Made by a program: the position numbers and the translations under genes. Source: RGIG3528 sp045629005 (lineage in GTDB: Bacteria; Bacillota; Clostridia; Lachnospirales; Lachnospiraceae). From it: a stretch of 64,000 nucleotides of DNA. The notes beneath the pieces were generated by a model. It ran no database searches and was not told where the DNA came from. It saw only the letters and a list, made by a program, of their open reading frames with translations. The stretch covers positions 1-64,000 of the forward strand of contig JAZQQJ010000079.1 in NCBI GenBank assembly GCA_045629005.1. The letters run 5' to 3'. Numbering within the stretch: the first letter of the stretch is position 1; each line of letters starts with the position of its first letter. Of this stretch, positions 35,525 to 44,758 are shown one piece after another.

Positions 35525-37876
35525 ATGAATATTACAGTAACAAAGAGAGACGGTTCAAAGGTTAACTTCGAAGCAGGCAAAATCGCTGTTGCGATTAAGA
35601 AAGCGTTTGAGGCGACATCAACACCCTATACGGATGATGTCATCAACCTTATCGTTCTCAACGTATCATCGAAGATTACAACACCCGAAGTCAAGGTAGA
35701 AGAGATTCAGGACTATGTGGAAATTACTCTGATGCAGACCGGATACACAAAGGTTGCCAAGGCCTATATCCAGTATAGACGTCATCATGAGGAACTTCGA
35801 GACGCGAAATATGCCGGAGGTGAACTTGTTGCAGATTTTCTTAAAAACGGAGTTTGCAAGGGTGAAAACGGAAATGCATCCGTCCCGGATACTTTTGGTG
35901 GTCTGATATTATCAAACTCAGAAAAAATCACACGCAAATTCTGGGAAAAGTACGTGTATGATGCTGACATTACAGAAGCGCATGAGGAAAGAAAGATCCA
36001 TATTCACGACCTTGGATTCCTTTCCGGCTATTGTGCAGGATGGTCGTTAAAGCAACTCATTACGGAAGGAATCGGTGGAGTTCCAGGCAAGATTACATCA
36101 GCCCCGGCAAGCCACCTTTCCACACTCTGCAATCAGATGGTTAACTTCCTTGGCATTCTGCAGAATGAATGGGCAGGCGCTCAGGCGTTTTCATCATTTG
36201 ACACATATCTTGCTCCTTTTGTAAAGGCAGAAAACCTTACATACAAAGAAGTAAAGCAGTGTATCCAGTCCTTCGTCTACGGAATTAATACTCCGAGCAG
36301 ATGGGGCTGTCAGGCGCCTTTCTCAAACATCACTCTTGACTGGACAGTCCCAGAAGACATGAAGTACCTTCCTGCAATAGTAGGTGGTAAGGAAATGCCT
36401 TTCACATACGGCGACTGTAAGAAAGAAATGGATATGATTAACAAAGCCTTCATTGAAATCATGATTGAAGGCGATGCTGTCGGCAGAGGCTTCCAGTATC
36501 CTATTCCCACATATTCCATTACAAAGGATTTTGACTGGTCAGAGACCGAAAACAACAAACTTCTCTTCGAGATGACAGCAAAGTACGGCACACCATACTT
36601 CTCAAATTACATTAACTCCGACATGGAGCCTTCTGATGTAAGAAGTATGTGTTGCAGACTTCGTCTTGACCTTCGTGAACTTAGAAAGAAATCCGGTGGT
36701 TTCTTCGGTTCCGGTGAAAGCACAGGCTCCATCGGTGTTGTTACCATTAATATCCCCCAGATTGCTTATCTTTCAAAGGATAGAGATGAATTTTACACAC
36801 GCCTTGGAAAACTCATGGACATTGCTGCGAGATCTCTCGATATTAAGAGAAAGACAATTACAGCTCTTTTGGATAAGGGATTATATCCTTACACAAAGAG
36901 ATACCTCGGTTCTTTCGACAATCACTTCTCGACAATCGGTCTTGTAGGCATGAACGAAGCCGGTCTCAACGCAAACTGGGTAAGAGGCGGTATTGACACA
37001 AAGGCTGGTCAGGATTTTGCAAAAGAAGTCCTTGATTACATGAGAGAGCGTCTCTCCGATTACCAGGAGAAGTATGGCTGTCTCTTTAACCTTGAAGCAA
37101 CACCCGCAGAGTCAACAAACTATCGTTTTGCAAAGTACGATAAGGAAACATACCCGGACATTATTACAGCCGGGACAGTAAATGCCCCGTACTACACGAA
37201 TAGTTCACACCTTCCTGTCGGCTATACTACAGATATTTTTGAGGCACTTGATATTCAGGATGAGCTTCAGACAAAGTACACGTCAGGAACGGTTTTCCAC
37301 GGTTTCCTTGGAGAGAGATTACCTGATTGGAAGGCAGCAGCAAAGCTTGTACGTGCGATTGCAGAAAATTATAAGCTTCCTTACTACACATTATCTCCGG
37401 TATACTCCGTTTGCGAAGAGCATGGATATATCTCCGGAGAAAAGCATGTATGTCCGAAGTGCGGTAAAAAGACAGAGGTTTACTCACGTATTACCGGTTA
37501 CTACCGTCCGGTAGAAAACTGGAATATCGGAAAAACTCAGGAGTTTACTGAAAGAAAGCTTTACATTGCATCAGATAACGAGGCAAAAGAGCAGGATGAT
37601 TTCTGTGAAGCTTGTCAGATTCCCGTAGTAGAAACAGAAACAACTCAGGTAACAGCAGATGAAGATACAATCCTTATTGTAACAACATCAACATGTCCGA
37701 AGTGTAAACAGCTGAAACAGATGTTAACAGACAAAGGTTACACATTCAACGAACTCCTTGGGGATTCGGAAGAAGGGATCCAGTTCTGTCTTGATAACAA
37801 TATCAGCAGTGCTCCGACAGTATTGTGGAAGGGAAAGAAATATCCCCAGTTCTCAATACTCAGTGTGTTAAAATAA
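35525..37876 (+). CDS. nrdD: Anaerobic ribonucleotide reductase NrdD fused to a glutaredoxin-like domain
   Basis: A 783-residue class III reductase that makes dNTPs under anoxia. N-terminal ATP-cone (ITVTKRDGSKVNFEAGK, 1-90), then the catalytic barrel, a zinc site near the C-terminus (CEEH ... CPKCGKK) and the glycyl-radical loop RITGYYRP with Gly658. A redoxin-like domain follows (about 710-783) with C724-P-K-C727 and a SAPTVLWKGK segment. The fusion suggests that electrons come from this domain. No NrdG activase is in the window, so the host's may be used. The start at 35525 has GGAGG; the longer reading covers the promoter. Confidence 0.93.
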   Translation: MNITVTKRDGSKVNFEAGKIAVAIKKAFEATSTPYTDDVINLIVLNVSSKITTPEVKVEEIQDYVEITLMQTGYTKVAKAYIQYRRHHEELRDAKYAGGELVADFLKNGVCKGENGNASVPDTFGGLILSNSEKITRKFWEKYVYDADITEAHEERKIHIHDLGFLSGYCAGWSLKQLITEGIGGVPGKITSAPASHLSTLCNQMVNFLGILQNEWAGAQAFSSFDTYLAPFVKAENLTYKEVKQCIQSFVYGINTPSRWGCQAPFSNITLDWTVPEDMKYLPAIVGGKEMPFTYGDCKKEMDMINKAFIEIMIEGDAVGRGFQYPIPTYSITKDFDWSETENNKLLFEMTAKYGTPYFSNYINSDMEPSDVRSMCCRLRLDLRELRKKSGGFFGSGESTGSIGVVTINIPQIAYLSKDRDEFYTRLGKLMDIAARSLDIKRKTITALLDKGLYPYTKRYLGSFDNHFSTIGLVGMNEAGLNANWVRGGIDTKAGQDFAKEVLDYMRERLSDYQEKYGCLFNLEATPAESTNYRFAKYDKETYPDIITAGTVNAPYYTNSSHLPVGYTTDIFEALDIQDELQTKYTSGTVFHGFLGERLPDWKAAAKLVRAIAENYKLPYYTLSPVYSVCEEHGYISGEKHVCPKCGKKTEVYSRITGYYRPVENWNIGKTQEFTERKLYIASDNEAKEQDDFCEACQIPVVETETTQVTADEDTILIVTTSTCPKCKQLKQMLTDKGYTFNELLGDSEEGIQFCLDNNISSAPTVLWKGKKYPQFSILSVLK

Positions 37877-37890
37877 GTACACATGCCGTC

Positions 37891-37921
37891 ACGGCAGACT
37901 AATTTACAGACAGTCTGCCGT
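37891..37921 (+). promoter_or_regulatory. Strong hairpin between nrdD and next gene
   Basis: A perfect 10-bp stem (ACGGCAGACT/AGTCTGCCGT) without a T run, 25 bases before the next start. It may be an mRNA stability or processing element. Confidence 0.5.
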
Positions 37922-37946
37922 ATGGCTGGCTGTCGGAAAGGAATCT

Positions 37947-38465
37947 ATGATTACAAAAGACGAGTTTTTAAAAGATTTCGGCGGGCATGGTAATTCCTAT
38001 GCATCATATCTTATTCTCAATACAACCGCTAATGATGTTATCCGTGTACTGAACGAGATTGATCCAGATATGTGCGTAGGCTCTGGAATTGAGCATACCG
38101 ATGGTTCAGTCAGCTTTGAAATTTGTAAAGAATTACCGAATCTTGTTTATGACATAACGCATAAACTTCATACAATCGGATATGCAGACATAGACTGGAA
38201 TGTTACTTATACCGTAGCGGCAAAAGACGGTTCAGACTTCGATGACTATTATGCAGAAGAAACATATGGTTCTTTCTGTCTGAATGACGATAATTATGAT
38301 GAAGACGATGAAGAAGCCCTATGGGATGCGTTCGTGACTATAACGGATAAATCTACTGGGGTTCAATTCTATACCGGAGCCGGTGCGGTAGATCGGGAAA
38401 TTATGGAATATTATCAGGAGATGATTGATAAACACCGCAAGAAAAAATCTCAACCGAAACTGTAA
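37947..38465 (+). CDS. Unknown 172-residue acidic protein
   Basis: Not recognised. Strongly acidic, with an Asp/Glu/Tyr-rich stretch (DFDDYYAEETYG, DDNYDEDDEE) at about 97-130 and a basic C-terminal tail. GGAAAGG lies before the ATG. It follows nrdD without a promoter box, separated by the hairpin at 37891, so it is probably co-transcribed. A DNA-mimic function is conceivable, not shown. Confidence 0.75.
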   Translation: MITKDEFLKDFGGHGNSYASYLILNTTANDVIRVLNEIDPDMCVGSGIEHTDGSVSFEICKELPNLVYDITHKLHTIGYADIDWNVTYTVAAKDGSDFDDYYAEETYGSFCLNDDNYDEDDEEALWDAFVTITDKSTGVQFYTGAGAVDREIMEYYQEMIDKHRKKKSQPKL

Positions 38466-38474
38466 TATGGCACA

Positions 38475-38510
38475 AAAATACAATCTGCTTATGCGGGTTG
38501 TATTTTTTTT
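38475..38510 (+). terminator. Intrinsic terminator
   Basis: AAAATACAA/TTGTATTTT stem and T8. Confidence 0.88.
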
Positions 38511-38527
38511 ATCGCTAATTTTTTAAC

Positions 38528-38535
38528 CTGTATTT
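38528..38535 (+). promoter_or_regulatory. CTGTATTT, variant promoter box
   Basis: One mismatch to the box, 44 bases before ligA. Confidence 0.45.
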
Positions 38536-38579
38536 ACTACTTTTAATATGCAAATCAAACATATATAGGAGGAAACAAA

Positions 38580-40523
38580 ATGAATATTGATAAGCTAAAG
38601 CAACAGATTGACGAAGCGCGTTCGGCGTATTACAACTCAGGAACGTCTTCCATGTCGGACAAGGAGTACGACGAAATGGTGGCTCTGTATGAGTCCCTTA
38701 CAGGAGATATTATTCCTGTAGGTGCAGAAATTAATGGGTCATTACCTGAAGAACGTCACGAGTTTCCGGCAAAAAGCCTAGACAAAACCAAGAACGTTGA
38801 AAAACTGGTAGGTACTTTTCCGGGGAAATCCGTACTCATGTGGAAGCTTGATGGATTGACCACCCAGATTACTTATGAAGACGGAAAACCTGTTAAAGCC
38901 GCTACGCGTGGCAATGGCGAAGTGGGTCAGAGTATCATGGACAGAATCCAACTGATTCACGACATTCCCCTTACTATCCCTGTTAGCGGGAAATGCGTAG
39001 TGAGGGGTGAATGCGTAATGAGTTACCCTGATTTTAACGCTATTAACAAACATATTGAGACTTTAGGTGAAGAGCCATATAAAAACCCGAGAAATCTCGC
39101 GGCCGGTACTTTACTTGCGCTCAATAAAGAATTATTGTCAGCACGTCCTATACACTTCAGGCCGTTCAGTCTTGTGTACTATGACGAAATGGAAACGCTT
39201 CCTACGTTTTCAAGCCGACTAAATTTCTTGAGGGAAGCGGGGTTTAAGCCTGTAAGATACAGTTCATGTGAAACTCCGGATGAACTCAGGCGTCAGATTA
39301 AAGAGTATACGAAAGTTGCAGAAACCGGATATGAAATTCCTGTTGACGGGCTTGTCGTTGCAGATGACGCTGCACATGAAACAGACAATCTTCCGGGAAC
39401 CGGACATCATCCGAACGTCAGATGTGGATACGCTCTTAAATGGGCTGATGAAACATCTGAAACAACATTGCGCGACATCGAGTGGAGTCCTTCAAGAACA
39501 GGCTTACTGAATCCGGTTGCGGTGTTTGACACGGTTGAACTTGAAGGTACAGCAGTTTCAAGAGCAAGTTTGCATAATGTCTCGTACATTGAAACCCACA
39601 ATCTGGCAATAGGGGATAAGATTACTATTTATAAGGCTAATAAAATCATTCCCCAGCTTGACAAAAACCTTTCAATGGCAGACCACTCTCAGGTAACATG
39701 GAACCAGGTAATCTGCCCATGTTGCGGAAATATGGGAGAAGCAGTTTCAAGGAAAAATGCAGAAGCTATTGTCAAGGAAATGTGGTGCAAGAACCCATAC
39801 TGTCCGGCAAAACAAATCGGAGCATTCGTACACTTCGCAGAACGTGACTGCATGAATATCAAGGGTTTATCCGAGCAAACCATAGAAAAACTGGTTAATG
39901 CAGGATATCTCAAGACATTCAGCGACTTCTATAAGTTGTCTTCACATGCCGAAGAAATTGCCAAATGGGACGGTTTTGGAACAAAAGCAGTAAACAATAT
40001 GCTTGCTGCTATAGAGACGTCTAAAAAGACTGATTTTGTCAGCTTTGTACACGCTCTGGGCATTCCTAACATAGGCAAAGGTCAGGCAAAACTCCTGCAG
40101 AAGAGATTTAAGGATGTAAAAACGTTGTTTTTCGTTGACCACACTTTCAATGAAATTGAAAGTATCGACGGAATCGGGCATATATTGTCTCAGAGCCTGT
40201 TGAACTGGATCGGGAATAACGCCTACAAAGACGACTTCACGGAACTGGTGAATATGCTCACGTTTGAAAGCAACATTCCTGTAGCGGATGCCGTTTTAGC
40301 CGGTAAGACTTTTGTTATTACAGGCACGCTTGAACACTATCCTAACCGCGATGCGCTGGTGGCTGAGATTGAGTCACTCGGCGGGAAGGTAGCAGGCTCG
40401 GTATCAAAGAACACCAGCTATCTTATTAACAATGATGTAAACTCCACGTCAGGAAAGAATAAGAAAGCGCAGGAGCTTGGAGTCCCGATAATTTCAGAAG
40501 TTGACTACATAGCTATGAAGTAA
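38580..40523 (+). CDS. ligA: NAD-dependent DNA ligase
   Basis: A 647-residue LigA. The N-terminal Ia domain binds NAD (YYNSGTSSMSDKEYDEM), K89-L-D-G is the adenylated lysine motif, and the OB fold follows. The zinc finger is CPCCGN ... WCKNPYCP, with a helix-hairpin-helix region (GLSEQTIEKLVNAG; GFGTKAVNNML) and a C-terminal BRCT domain (about 570-647, GKTFVITGTLEHYPNR). All parts are present, so it is probably active in sealing nicks. It consumes NAD, as the PARP at 45710 does. AGGAGG precedes the ATG. Confidence 0.95.
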   Translation: MNIDKLKQQIDEARSAYYNSGTSSMSDKEYDEMVALYESLTGDIIPVGAEINGSLPEERHEFPAKSLDKTKNVEKLVGTFPGKSVLMWKLDGLTTQITYEDGKPVKAATRGNGEVGQSIMDRIQLIHDIPLTIPVSGKCVVRGECVMSYPDFNAINKHIETLGEEPYKNPRNLAAGTLLALNKELLSARPIHFRPFSLVYYDEMETLPTFSSRLNFLREAGFKPVRYSSCETPDELRRQIKEYTKVAETGYEIPVDGLVVADDAAHETDNLPGTGHHPNVRCGYALKWADETSETTLRDIEWSPSRTGLLNPVAVFDTVELEGTAVSRASLHNVSYIETHNLAIGDKITIYKANKIIPQLDKNLSMADHSQVTWNQVICPCCGNMGEAVSRKNAEAIVKEMWCKNPYCPAKQIGAFVHFAERDCMNIKGLSEQTIEKLVNAGYLKTFSDFYKLSSHAEEIAKWDGFGTKAVNNMLAAIETSKKTDFVSFVHALGIPNIGKGQAKLLQKRFKDVKTLFFVDHTFNEIESIDGIGHILSQSLLNWIGNNAYKDDFTELVNMLTFESNIPVADAVLAGKTFVITGTLEHYPNRDALVAEIESLGGKVAGSVSKNTSYLINNDVNSTSGKNKKAQELGVPIISEVDYIAMK

Positions 40524-40565
40524 GACTATCTCTGACGAGAGAGCCAACCCTGATAGCTTATCACG

Positions 40566-40597
40566 AAAAACATCTGGTTTCGACCGGGTGTTTTTTT
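40566..40597 (+). terminator. Intrinsic terminator
   Basis: ACATCTGGT/ACCGGGTGT stem, TTCG loop, T7. Confidence 0.88.
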
Positions 40598-40605
40598 ATT
40601 TATCT

Positions 40606-40636
40606 AAAGAGTCTGACTTTTGTGCTGGCTCTTTTT
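40606..40636 (+). terminator. Second terminator (AAAGAGTC type)
   Basis: AAAGAG/CTCTTT stem with T5; it resembles the one at 4199 and like it precedes a promoter box. Confidence 0.65.
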
Positions 40637-40651
40637 ATTTTTCAGATAAAA

Positions 40652-40659
40652 CTATATTT
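40652..40659 (+). promoter_or_regulatory. CTATATTT promoter box
   Basis: 39 bases before the 59-residue protein gene. Confidence 0.55.
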
Positions 40660-40698
40660 ACAGCAGTAAATCAAATTTATATAATGGAGGTAGATGAA

Positions 40699-40878
40699 AT
40701 GAAAAATCCGATAGCATATTGGGAAGAACAGATTGCAAGGTGTGAAGCAATTCTCAAAGTTGACCCGTACAACGAAGGAGTTGCTATTGATCTCGCATAT
40801 GCAAAAGACAAACTGCGCTTTGCGTGGGAGGATGATGAACTTGATTCAGCGGGACTTCCTCATCCTTGGGGCTATTAA
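40699..40878 (+). CDS. Small 59-residue protein
   Basis: Not recognised. The start at 40699 has TGGAGG 10 bases upstream, and earlier in-frame codons lie in the promoter. Amphipathic helix in the first half (YWEEQIARCEAIL), acidic second half ending PHPWGY. First gene of a two-gene unit. Confidence 0.65.
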   Translation: MKNPIAYWEEQIARCEAILKVDPYNEGVAIDLAYAKDKLRFAWEDDELDSAGLPHPWGY

Positions 40879-40894
40879 AGAAAGGAGCAGAAAA

Positions 40895-41038
40895 ATGAAG
40901 AGAAGCCATTATGTTTTTGACAAAAACGTTACGGTAATTTATTCATCAAGCAAGTGGTGTCGCCGCGTACGACGTGTGACAATTATCAGACGTAACAACG
41001 CCGGGCAAATTTGCGGTTCTGCTACATTCCCGGAATAA
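40895..41038 (+). CDS. Small basic 47-residue protein
   Basis: Found by its AAAGGAG ribosome site at 40881-40887. Strongly basic, beta-like sequence (WCRRVRRVTIIRRNN) with two Cys. It could bind nucleic acid. It follows the 59-residue gene by 16 bases and is closed by a terminator. Confidence 0.6.
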   Translation: MKRSHYVFDKNVTVIYSSSKWCRRVRRVTIIRRNNAGQICGSATFPE

Positions 41039-41050
41039 ATAACATTTTAC

Positions 41051-41078
41051 AAAAAAGCCTCTTAAGGGGGCTTTTTTT
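41051..41078 (+). terminator. Intrinsic terminator
   Basis: AAAGCC/GGCTTT-type stem with T7. Confidence 0.85.
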
Positions 41079-41112
41079 GTTTCAACATTTAATATTTTTT
41101 GAGTCAAAAATC

Positions 41113-41120
41113 CTATTTTA
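41113..41120 (+). promoter_or_regulatory. CTATTTTA, variant promoter box
   Basis: One mismatch; 38 bases before the helicase start. Confidence 0.45.
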
Positions 41121-41158
41121 CTTACATCTTAAACAATCAAATAAATGGAGGTAGAAAA

Positions 41159-44100
41159 ATGGATTATTTAACAAACTCGGACTTTTACAAGTCCGCATCT
41201 TGCAATAAGGCGAAGGAACATGATACCTTAATTTCTGCATTTACGGCAGACCTGACACAGAATGAAAAGGCAAATGCAACCAAAATCTTTGCTTCCATAG
41301 CAAAGATGTGGCTTCGTCAGCATCCCGATTTCGAGAACGACGAAACGGTGGAGGAAGAAGATATTCTCACCAACATCGGTGAAATATCAGACATCGTTAA
41401 TGCTGCATATCTTGGTTCAACAGGTCAGGAATGCACAAAAGCAGAGGAAGTAAATCTTAAGGAACTCAGTAAGGGTATCACAAGGTACTGCAGAGACGAA
41501 AAACGGTTTAACGATAAGAGTTATCACATTATGCTGGATCAGACATTATATGTCTCAGCAGATGATACTCCGGAAATCGCAGCCGTATATCAGAGTCTCA
41601 AGGACAAGCCTGTCAAGATTCACTTCGATGTTATCTTTGTCAGTAAGACAATGGGAATTGAAGGAATCTGTTATAAAGGCGGAAAACCCTGGATTAAGGA
41701 TAAGGAGATAGAGCAGGATTTATGGCTCAACCTTATGCTTATCGCTCTTGAAAAGCTGGTTCCCGCAGGCGAACACCGTATGGTTCGTGCAGGATATTAC
41801 TTCATGCGCGAGCGCAGCGACAAGCCGGGAGTTGCATGGGATTTCAGGAACTTCTTTGAAGGTTCCAACGTTGTACGCCTTGAAGAGATGTACGCAAACA
41901 CACCCGAGTATAAAGCAACTAAAACGCTTGATAAGGACCTTGTGGACGCATACAAAGTTCAGTTCGAAGGAACTGAATGCTCTGAAGAGGACTGTGCAAA
42001 ATGCAAATTCAACGCACTCTGTAATGGCAAAGTTGCTCCCCAGGAGATGCAACAGAAGCAGCAGAAAAGGGGTAAAAAAGTTACACCTTCAGATGCACAG
42101 CAGGCTATTATCGACTGGAACAACGGTATTCTTGCAGTAATTGCAGGTGCAGGAGCCGGTAAGACGGAATGTGTTTCTGAGCATGTTGTTTCCAGAATTC
42201 TTGACTATCTCAAGAAGGATGATGCGACAAAAGTAACGAATGAGGAAGTTAAAAACACTCTTCATAAGTTTCTGATGACCACATTCACAAACGCTGGCGC
42301 AAATGAAATGAAGGACCGTGTCCTTGGAAAACTTGCCAGTCGTGGTATTTTTGCAAATCCGGAAGATATCATGATTGTAACGTTTAACACGTTCGCCTTC
42401 GATATCTGCAAACAGTTTTATCAGGAATTGGGATTCAAGCGTGTTCCCAGAGTAATTGACAACATCCGTTTTTCGAGGATAGCAGTCAATCTGCTCAATG
42501 AAACTCCTGTCAGAGGTCTTGACTACGAGCACTTCAATGTTGACATGCCTAACTGTAAAGGTGGTTTGGCAATATTAAGAACCGCCACAGAAAAGGTCAA
42601 GACAGCCCGTATTGATATGCAGGCAAGTGATGCTGCATCACAAGTCAAGTCTCTTCTTCATTCATACGGCAGATTTATTACCGATGACGCATTTGCTGAT
42701 GATTTCGTTGATTTTTACAACGATTTACAGAAACAGATGTATGAAGACGGACTGATGCTCTTTGCCGATCAGGAACCCATGGCATTAAAGGTATTGGGAA
42801 ACCACCCCAATTATTTGGAAGAACAGGGATTCGAACGCATCATCATTGATGAGGCACAGGACTCCAACGAAATCCAGATGGAATTCATTAAACTCCTTTC
42901 TTCAACATCCTGCTTTAAGAGCATGGTTGTAGTAGGAGACGATTTCCAGGCTATCTATTCATTTAGAGAAACCTCACCTGAATATCTCGTAAAATTTGAC
43001 CAGATGATTGGCAAGTCTGTAACATTCCAGTATCTTACGGACAACTACCGTTCAACACCCGAAATCCTTGAGGTGGCAAATAAGTTTATTGCTGCTAACA
43101 AGGAACAGCTTCCGAAGAAGCTGGCATCCGCAGGCGAAAACGGAAGGAAGCCTTCCGTACTTGGATTCTATGAAAAGGATGAAGAGTACATGTGGATTGT
43201 AGACCGCATCAAAGCAAAAATCGACGAAGGTTATCTTCCTGAAGAGATAGCCATTCTCGCAAGGACAAATCCTGAAATCGAAAAGCTCGGTGCGCTGCTG
43301 ACGCAGGCAGGAATCCCGATCGTTATGAAGAACCCCACGCCTTATCTTGCAAATCTTAAGGTTATGGGCGCAATGGCACTTCGTAACGCAATCTTTGCTC
43401 CTGAAATTACCCAGAATTACTTTGAGTATCTCAGTGCAAAGAACCCCAATCTTTTCGAGGAAATGACAGACAACGAGATTCTCGATGCTGTTGACGAAAT
43501 GAAAGGTATTTTTTCAAGTCTCGTTAATGAGGATCTCGACAAGCAGAGGGCTGTATTCCATAGCTACCTTGATGCTTTAAGAGGTAATGACGAGATTTAC
43601 GATGCCTTCCTTGAATTGGTGTATGATAACGAAGACTTCCCCTCAGAAATCCAGTACATGTCAGACTTTAGTAAGTATGGCCAGGATGAAAAGAGAAGAA
43701 TGGAACAGAGTTATCAGGGGGTTGTACTTTCAACAGCCCATTCGTCAAAGGGTCTTGAATGGCCGGTTGTATTTGTAACCATTTCCAAATGGGATACAAT
43801 CGAATGCCACAAAAGAACAGCGTCAAATGGGGTAAACAAGGATCTTGAGGAATCAAGAAGACTTCTGTATGTAGCTATGACAAGAGCCCGTAAGGAACTC
43901 TATGTTACAAGCTTATACACCGCTTTCGGCAACGCTAAAGATGGTGTTACTTACAACCAGTTCCTTAAGGAGTTGTATGACATCGTTGGAAACGTATTTA
44001 TGCCGATTGACCCCGACGCACAGATAAAGAAGCTGGCGAAAGAAAATGCGGCAGCCCAGAGAAAGGTTTTGCAGGCCTCAAAGGAAGCAAGGAAAACAAT

Positions 44101-44278
44101 GATGCACCTTCTTGCGAAGTGCAACGGTGATCCGTCAAAACTTTCCAAGGCCAGACCTGAAAAGGGCGGTAAAAAGGGCATGTCCGATGCTGAAATCTAC
44201 GAGTACAACAAACTCATAGTAGGTCAGAGACAGATGACTGTCGATGACTGGATTGAATCAGACGAGCGTTTTAGTTAA
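41159..44278 (+). CDS. UvrD/PcrA-like SF1A helicase with N-terminal Fe-S/nuclease-like region
   Basis: A 1039-residue protein. Residues about 310-960 form a UvrD-type helicase: Walker A AGAGAGKTE (about 330), IIIDEAQDSNE, VVVGDDFQAIYSFR, LTDNYRSTPEIL, STAHSSKGLEWPVVF and LLYVAMTRARKELYV. The first 310 residues end in a cysteine cluster C274-x4-C279-x2-C282-x5-C288, like the Fe-S signature of AddB/Cas4 nucleases, and include a possible DVIF...EGICYK active-site remnant (about 163-180). In AddAB-type enzymes the nuclease is C-terminal; here it would be N-terminal. The start at 41159 has GGAGG. Confidence 0.85.
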   Translation: MDYLTNSDFYKSASCNKAKEHDTLISAFTADLTQNEKANATKIFASIAKMWLRQHPDFENDETVEEEDILTNIGEISDIVNAAYLGSTGQECTKAEEVNLKELSKGITRYCRDEKRFNDKSYHIMLDQTLYVSADDTPEIAAVYQSLKDKPVKIHFDVIFVSKTMGIEGICYKGGKPWIKDKEIEQDLWLNLMLIALEKLVPAGEHRMVRAGYYFMRERSDKPGVAWDFRNFFEGSNVVRLEEMYANTPEYKATKTLDKDLVDAYKVQFEGTECSEEDCAKCKFNALCNGKVAPQEMQQKQQKRGKKVTPSDAQQAIIDWNNGILAVIAGAGAGKTECVSEHVVSRILDYLKKDDATKVTNEEVKNTLHKFLMTTFTNAGANEMKDRVLGKLASRGIFANPEDIMIVTFNTFAFDICKQFYQELGFKRVPRVIDNIRFSRIAVNLLNETPVRGLDYEHFNVDMPNCKGGLAILRTATEKVKTARIDMQASDAASQVKSLLHSYGRFITDDAFADDFVDFYNDLQKQMYEDGLMLFADQEPMALKVLGNHPNYLEEQGFERIIIDEAQDSNEIQMEFIKLLSSTSCFKSMVVVGDDFQAIYSFRETSPEYLVKFDQMIGKSVTFQYLTDNYRSTPEILEVANKFIAANKEQLPKKLASAGENGRKPSVLGFYEKDEEYMWIVDRIKAKIDEGYLPEEIAILARTNPEIEKLGALLTQAGIPIVMKNPTPYLANLKVMGAMALRNAIFAPEITQNYFEYLSAKNPNLFEEMTDNEILDAVDEMKGIFSSLVNEDLDKQRAVFHSYLDALRGNDEIYDAFLELVYDNEDFPSEIQYMSDFSKYGQDEKRRMEQSYQGVVLSTAHSSKGLEWPVVFVTISKWDTIECHKRTASNGVNKDLEESRRLLYVAMTRARKELYVTSLYTAFGNAKDGVTYNQFLKELYDIVGNVFMPIDPDAQIKKLAKENAAAQRKVLQASKEARKTMMHLLAKCNGDPSKLSKARPEKGGKKGMSDAEIYEYNKLIVGQRQMTVDDWIESDERFS

Positions 44279-44288
44279 TCCATTAAAA

Positions 44289-44323
44289 AAATACCTGTAG
44301 CATAACTGCTATGGGTATTTTTT
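44289..44323 (+). terminator. Intrinsic terminator
   Basis: AAATACC/GGTATTT plus inner AGCA/TGCT pairing, T6. Confidence 0.85.
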
Positions 44324-44336
44324 ATTGTCTTTTTCC

Positions 44337-44344
44337 CTATGTTG
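44337..44344 (+). promoter_or_regulatory. CTATGTTG, variant promoter box
   Basis: Weak match at the usual position, 35 bases before the next start. Confidence 0.35.
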
Positions 44345-44379
44345 AAAATATACATAAAAAAAATAAAGGAGGATAACAA

Positions 44380-44616
44380 ATGAATCGACGACAGCGAGCC
44401 ATTATACGTTCAAAACACGAAGAGCTTGAAATGAACCGTGAGTTCAAAAATGATGCTCTTTGGGAAATGCGTGACAGTTTTGGACGTGGCGACGAACGGT
44501 TCCGGTCAGAAAACGAAATTTTCAACCGGAGCAAAAAACAACTGCGAAAACTGAAGAAGTACAACGGGCCTTGCGGGTTTGACCTAAATTCCTATAAGGA
44601 GTTAATGGGCGCATAG
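44380..44616 (+). CDS. Small charged 78-residue protein
   Basis: Not recognised. Almost entirely Arg/Lys/Glu-rich helix (MNRRQRAIIRSKHEELEMN), with GPCGFDLNSY near the end. AAGGAGG precedes the ATG. It may be co-transcribed with the PP-loop gene 142 bases downstream, as no other box intervenes. Confidence 0.65.
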   Translation: MNRRQRAIIRSKHEELEMNREFKNDALWEMRDSFGRGDERFRSENEIFNRSKKQLRKLKKYNGPCGFDLNSYKELMGA

Positions 44617-44758
44617 ACTAGCGAAGGACAGAGATACCGCCACAGGCAGGTATTGGTTTTGTTAAGCAGAAACCCACTAAGGAGTGCGTCTGCGTACACA
44701 TTGTTACGCAACAAAACCTCGACGAGTTTAAAATCTGCAGCCTTAACCCTATTCTGCC
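44617..44758 (+). other. Possible structured leader before PP-loop gene
   Basis: No gene, box or clear ribosome site. Contains a GCGTA/TACGC hairpin (about 44686-44703) and GC-richer sequence than other gaps. The next gene lacks a ribosome site, so an RNA-level control is possible. Confidence 0.3.

Noticed and set aside
44617..44758. tRNA gene in the gap before the PP-loop gene
   Set aside because: No T-arm/acceptor pattern or CCA-type end could be formed.
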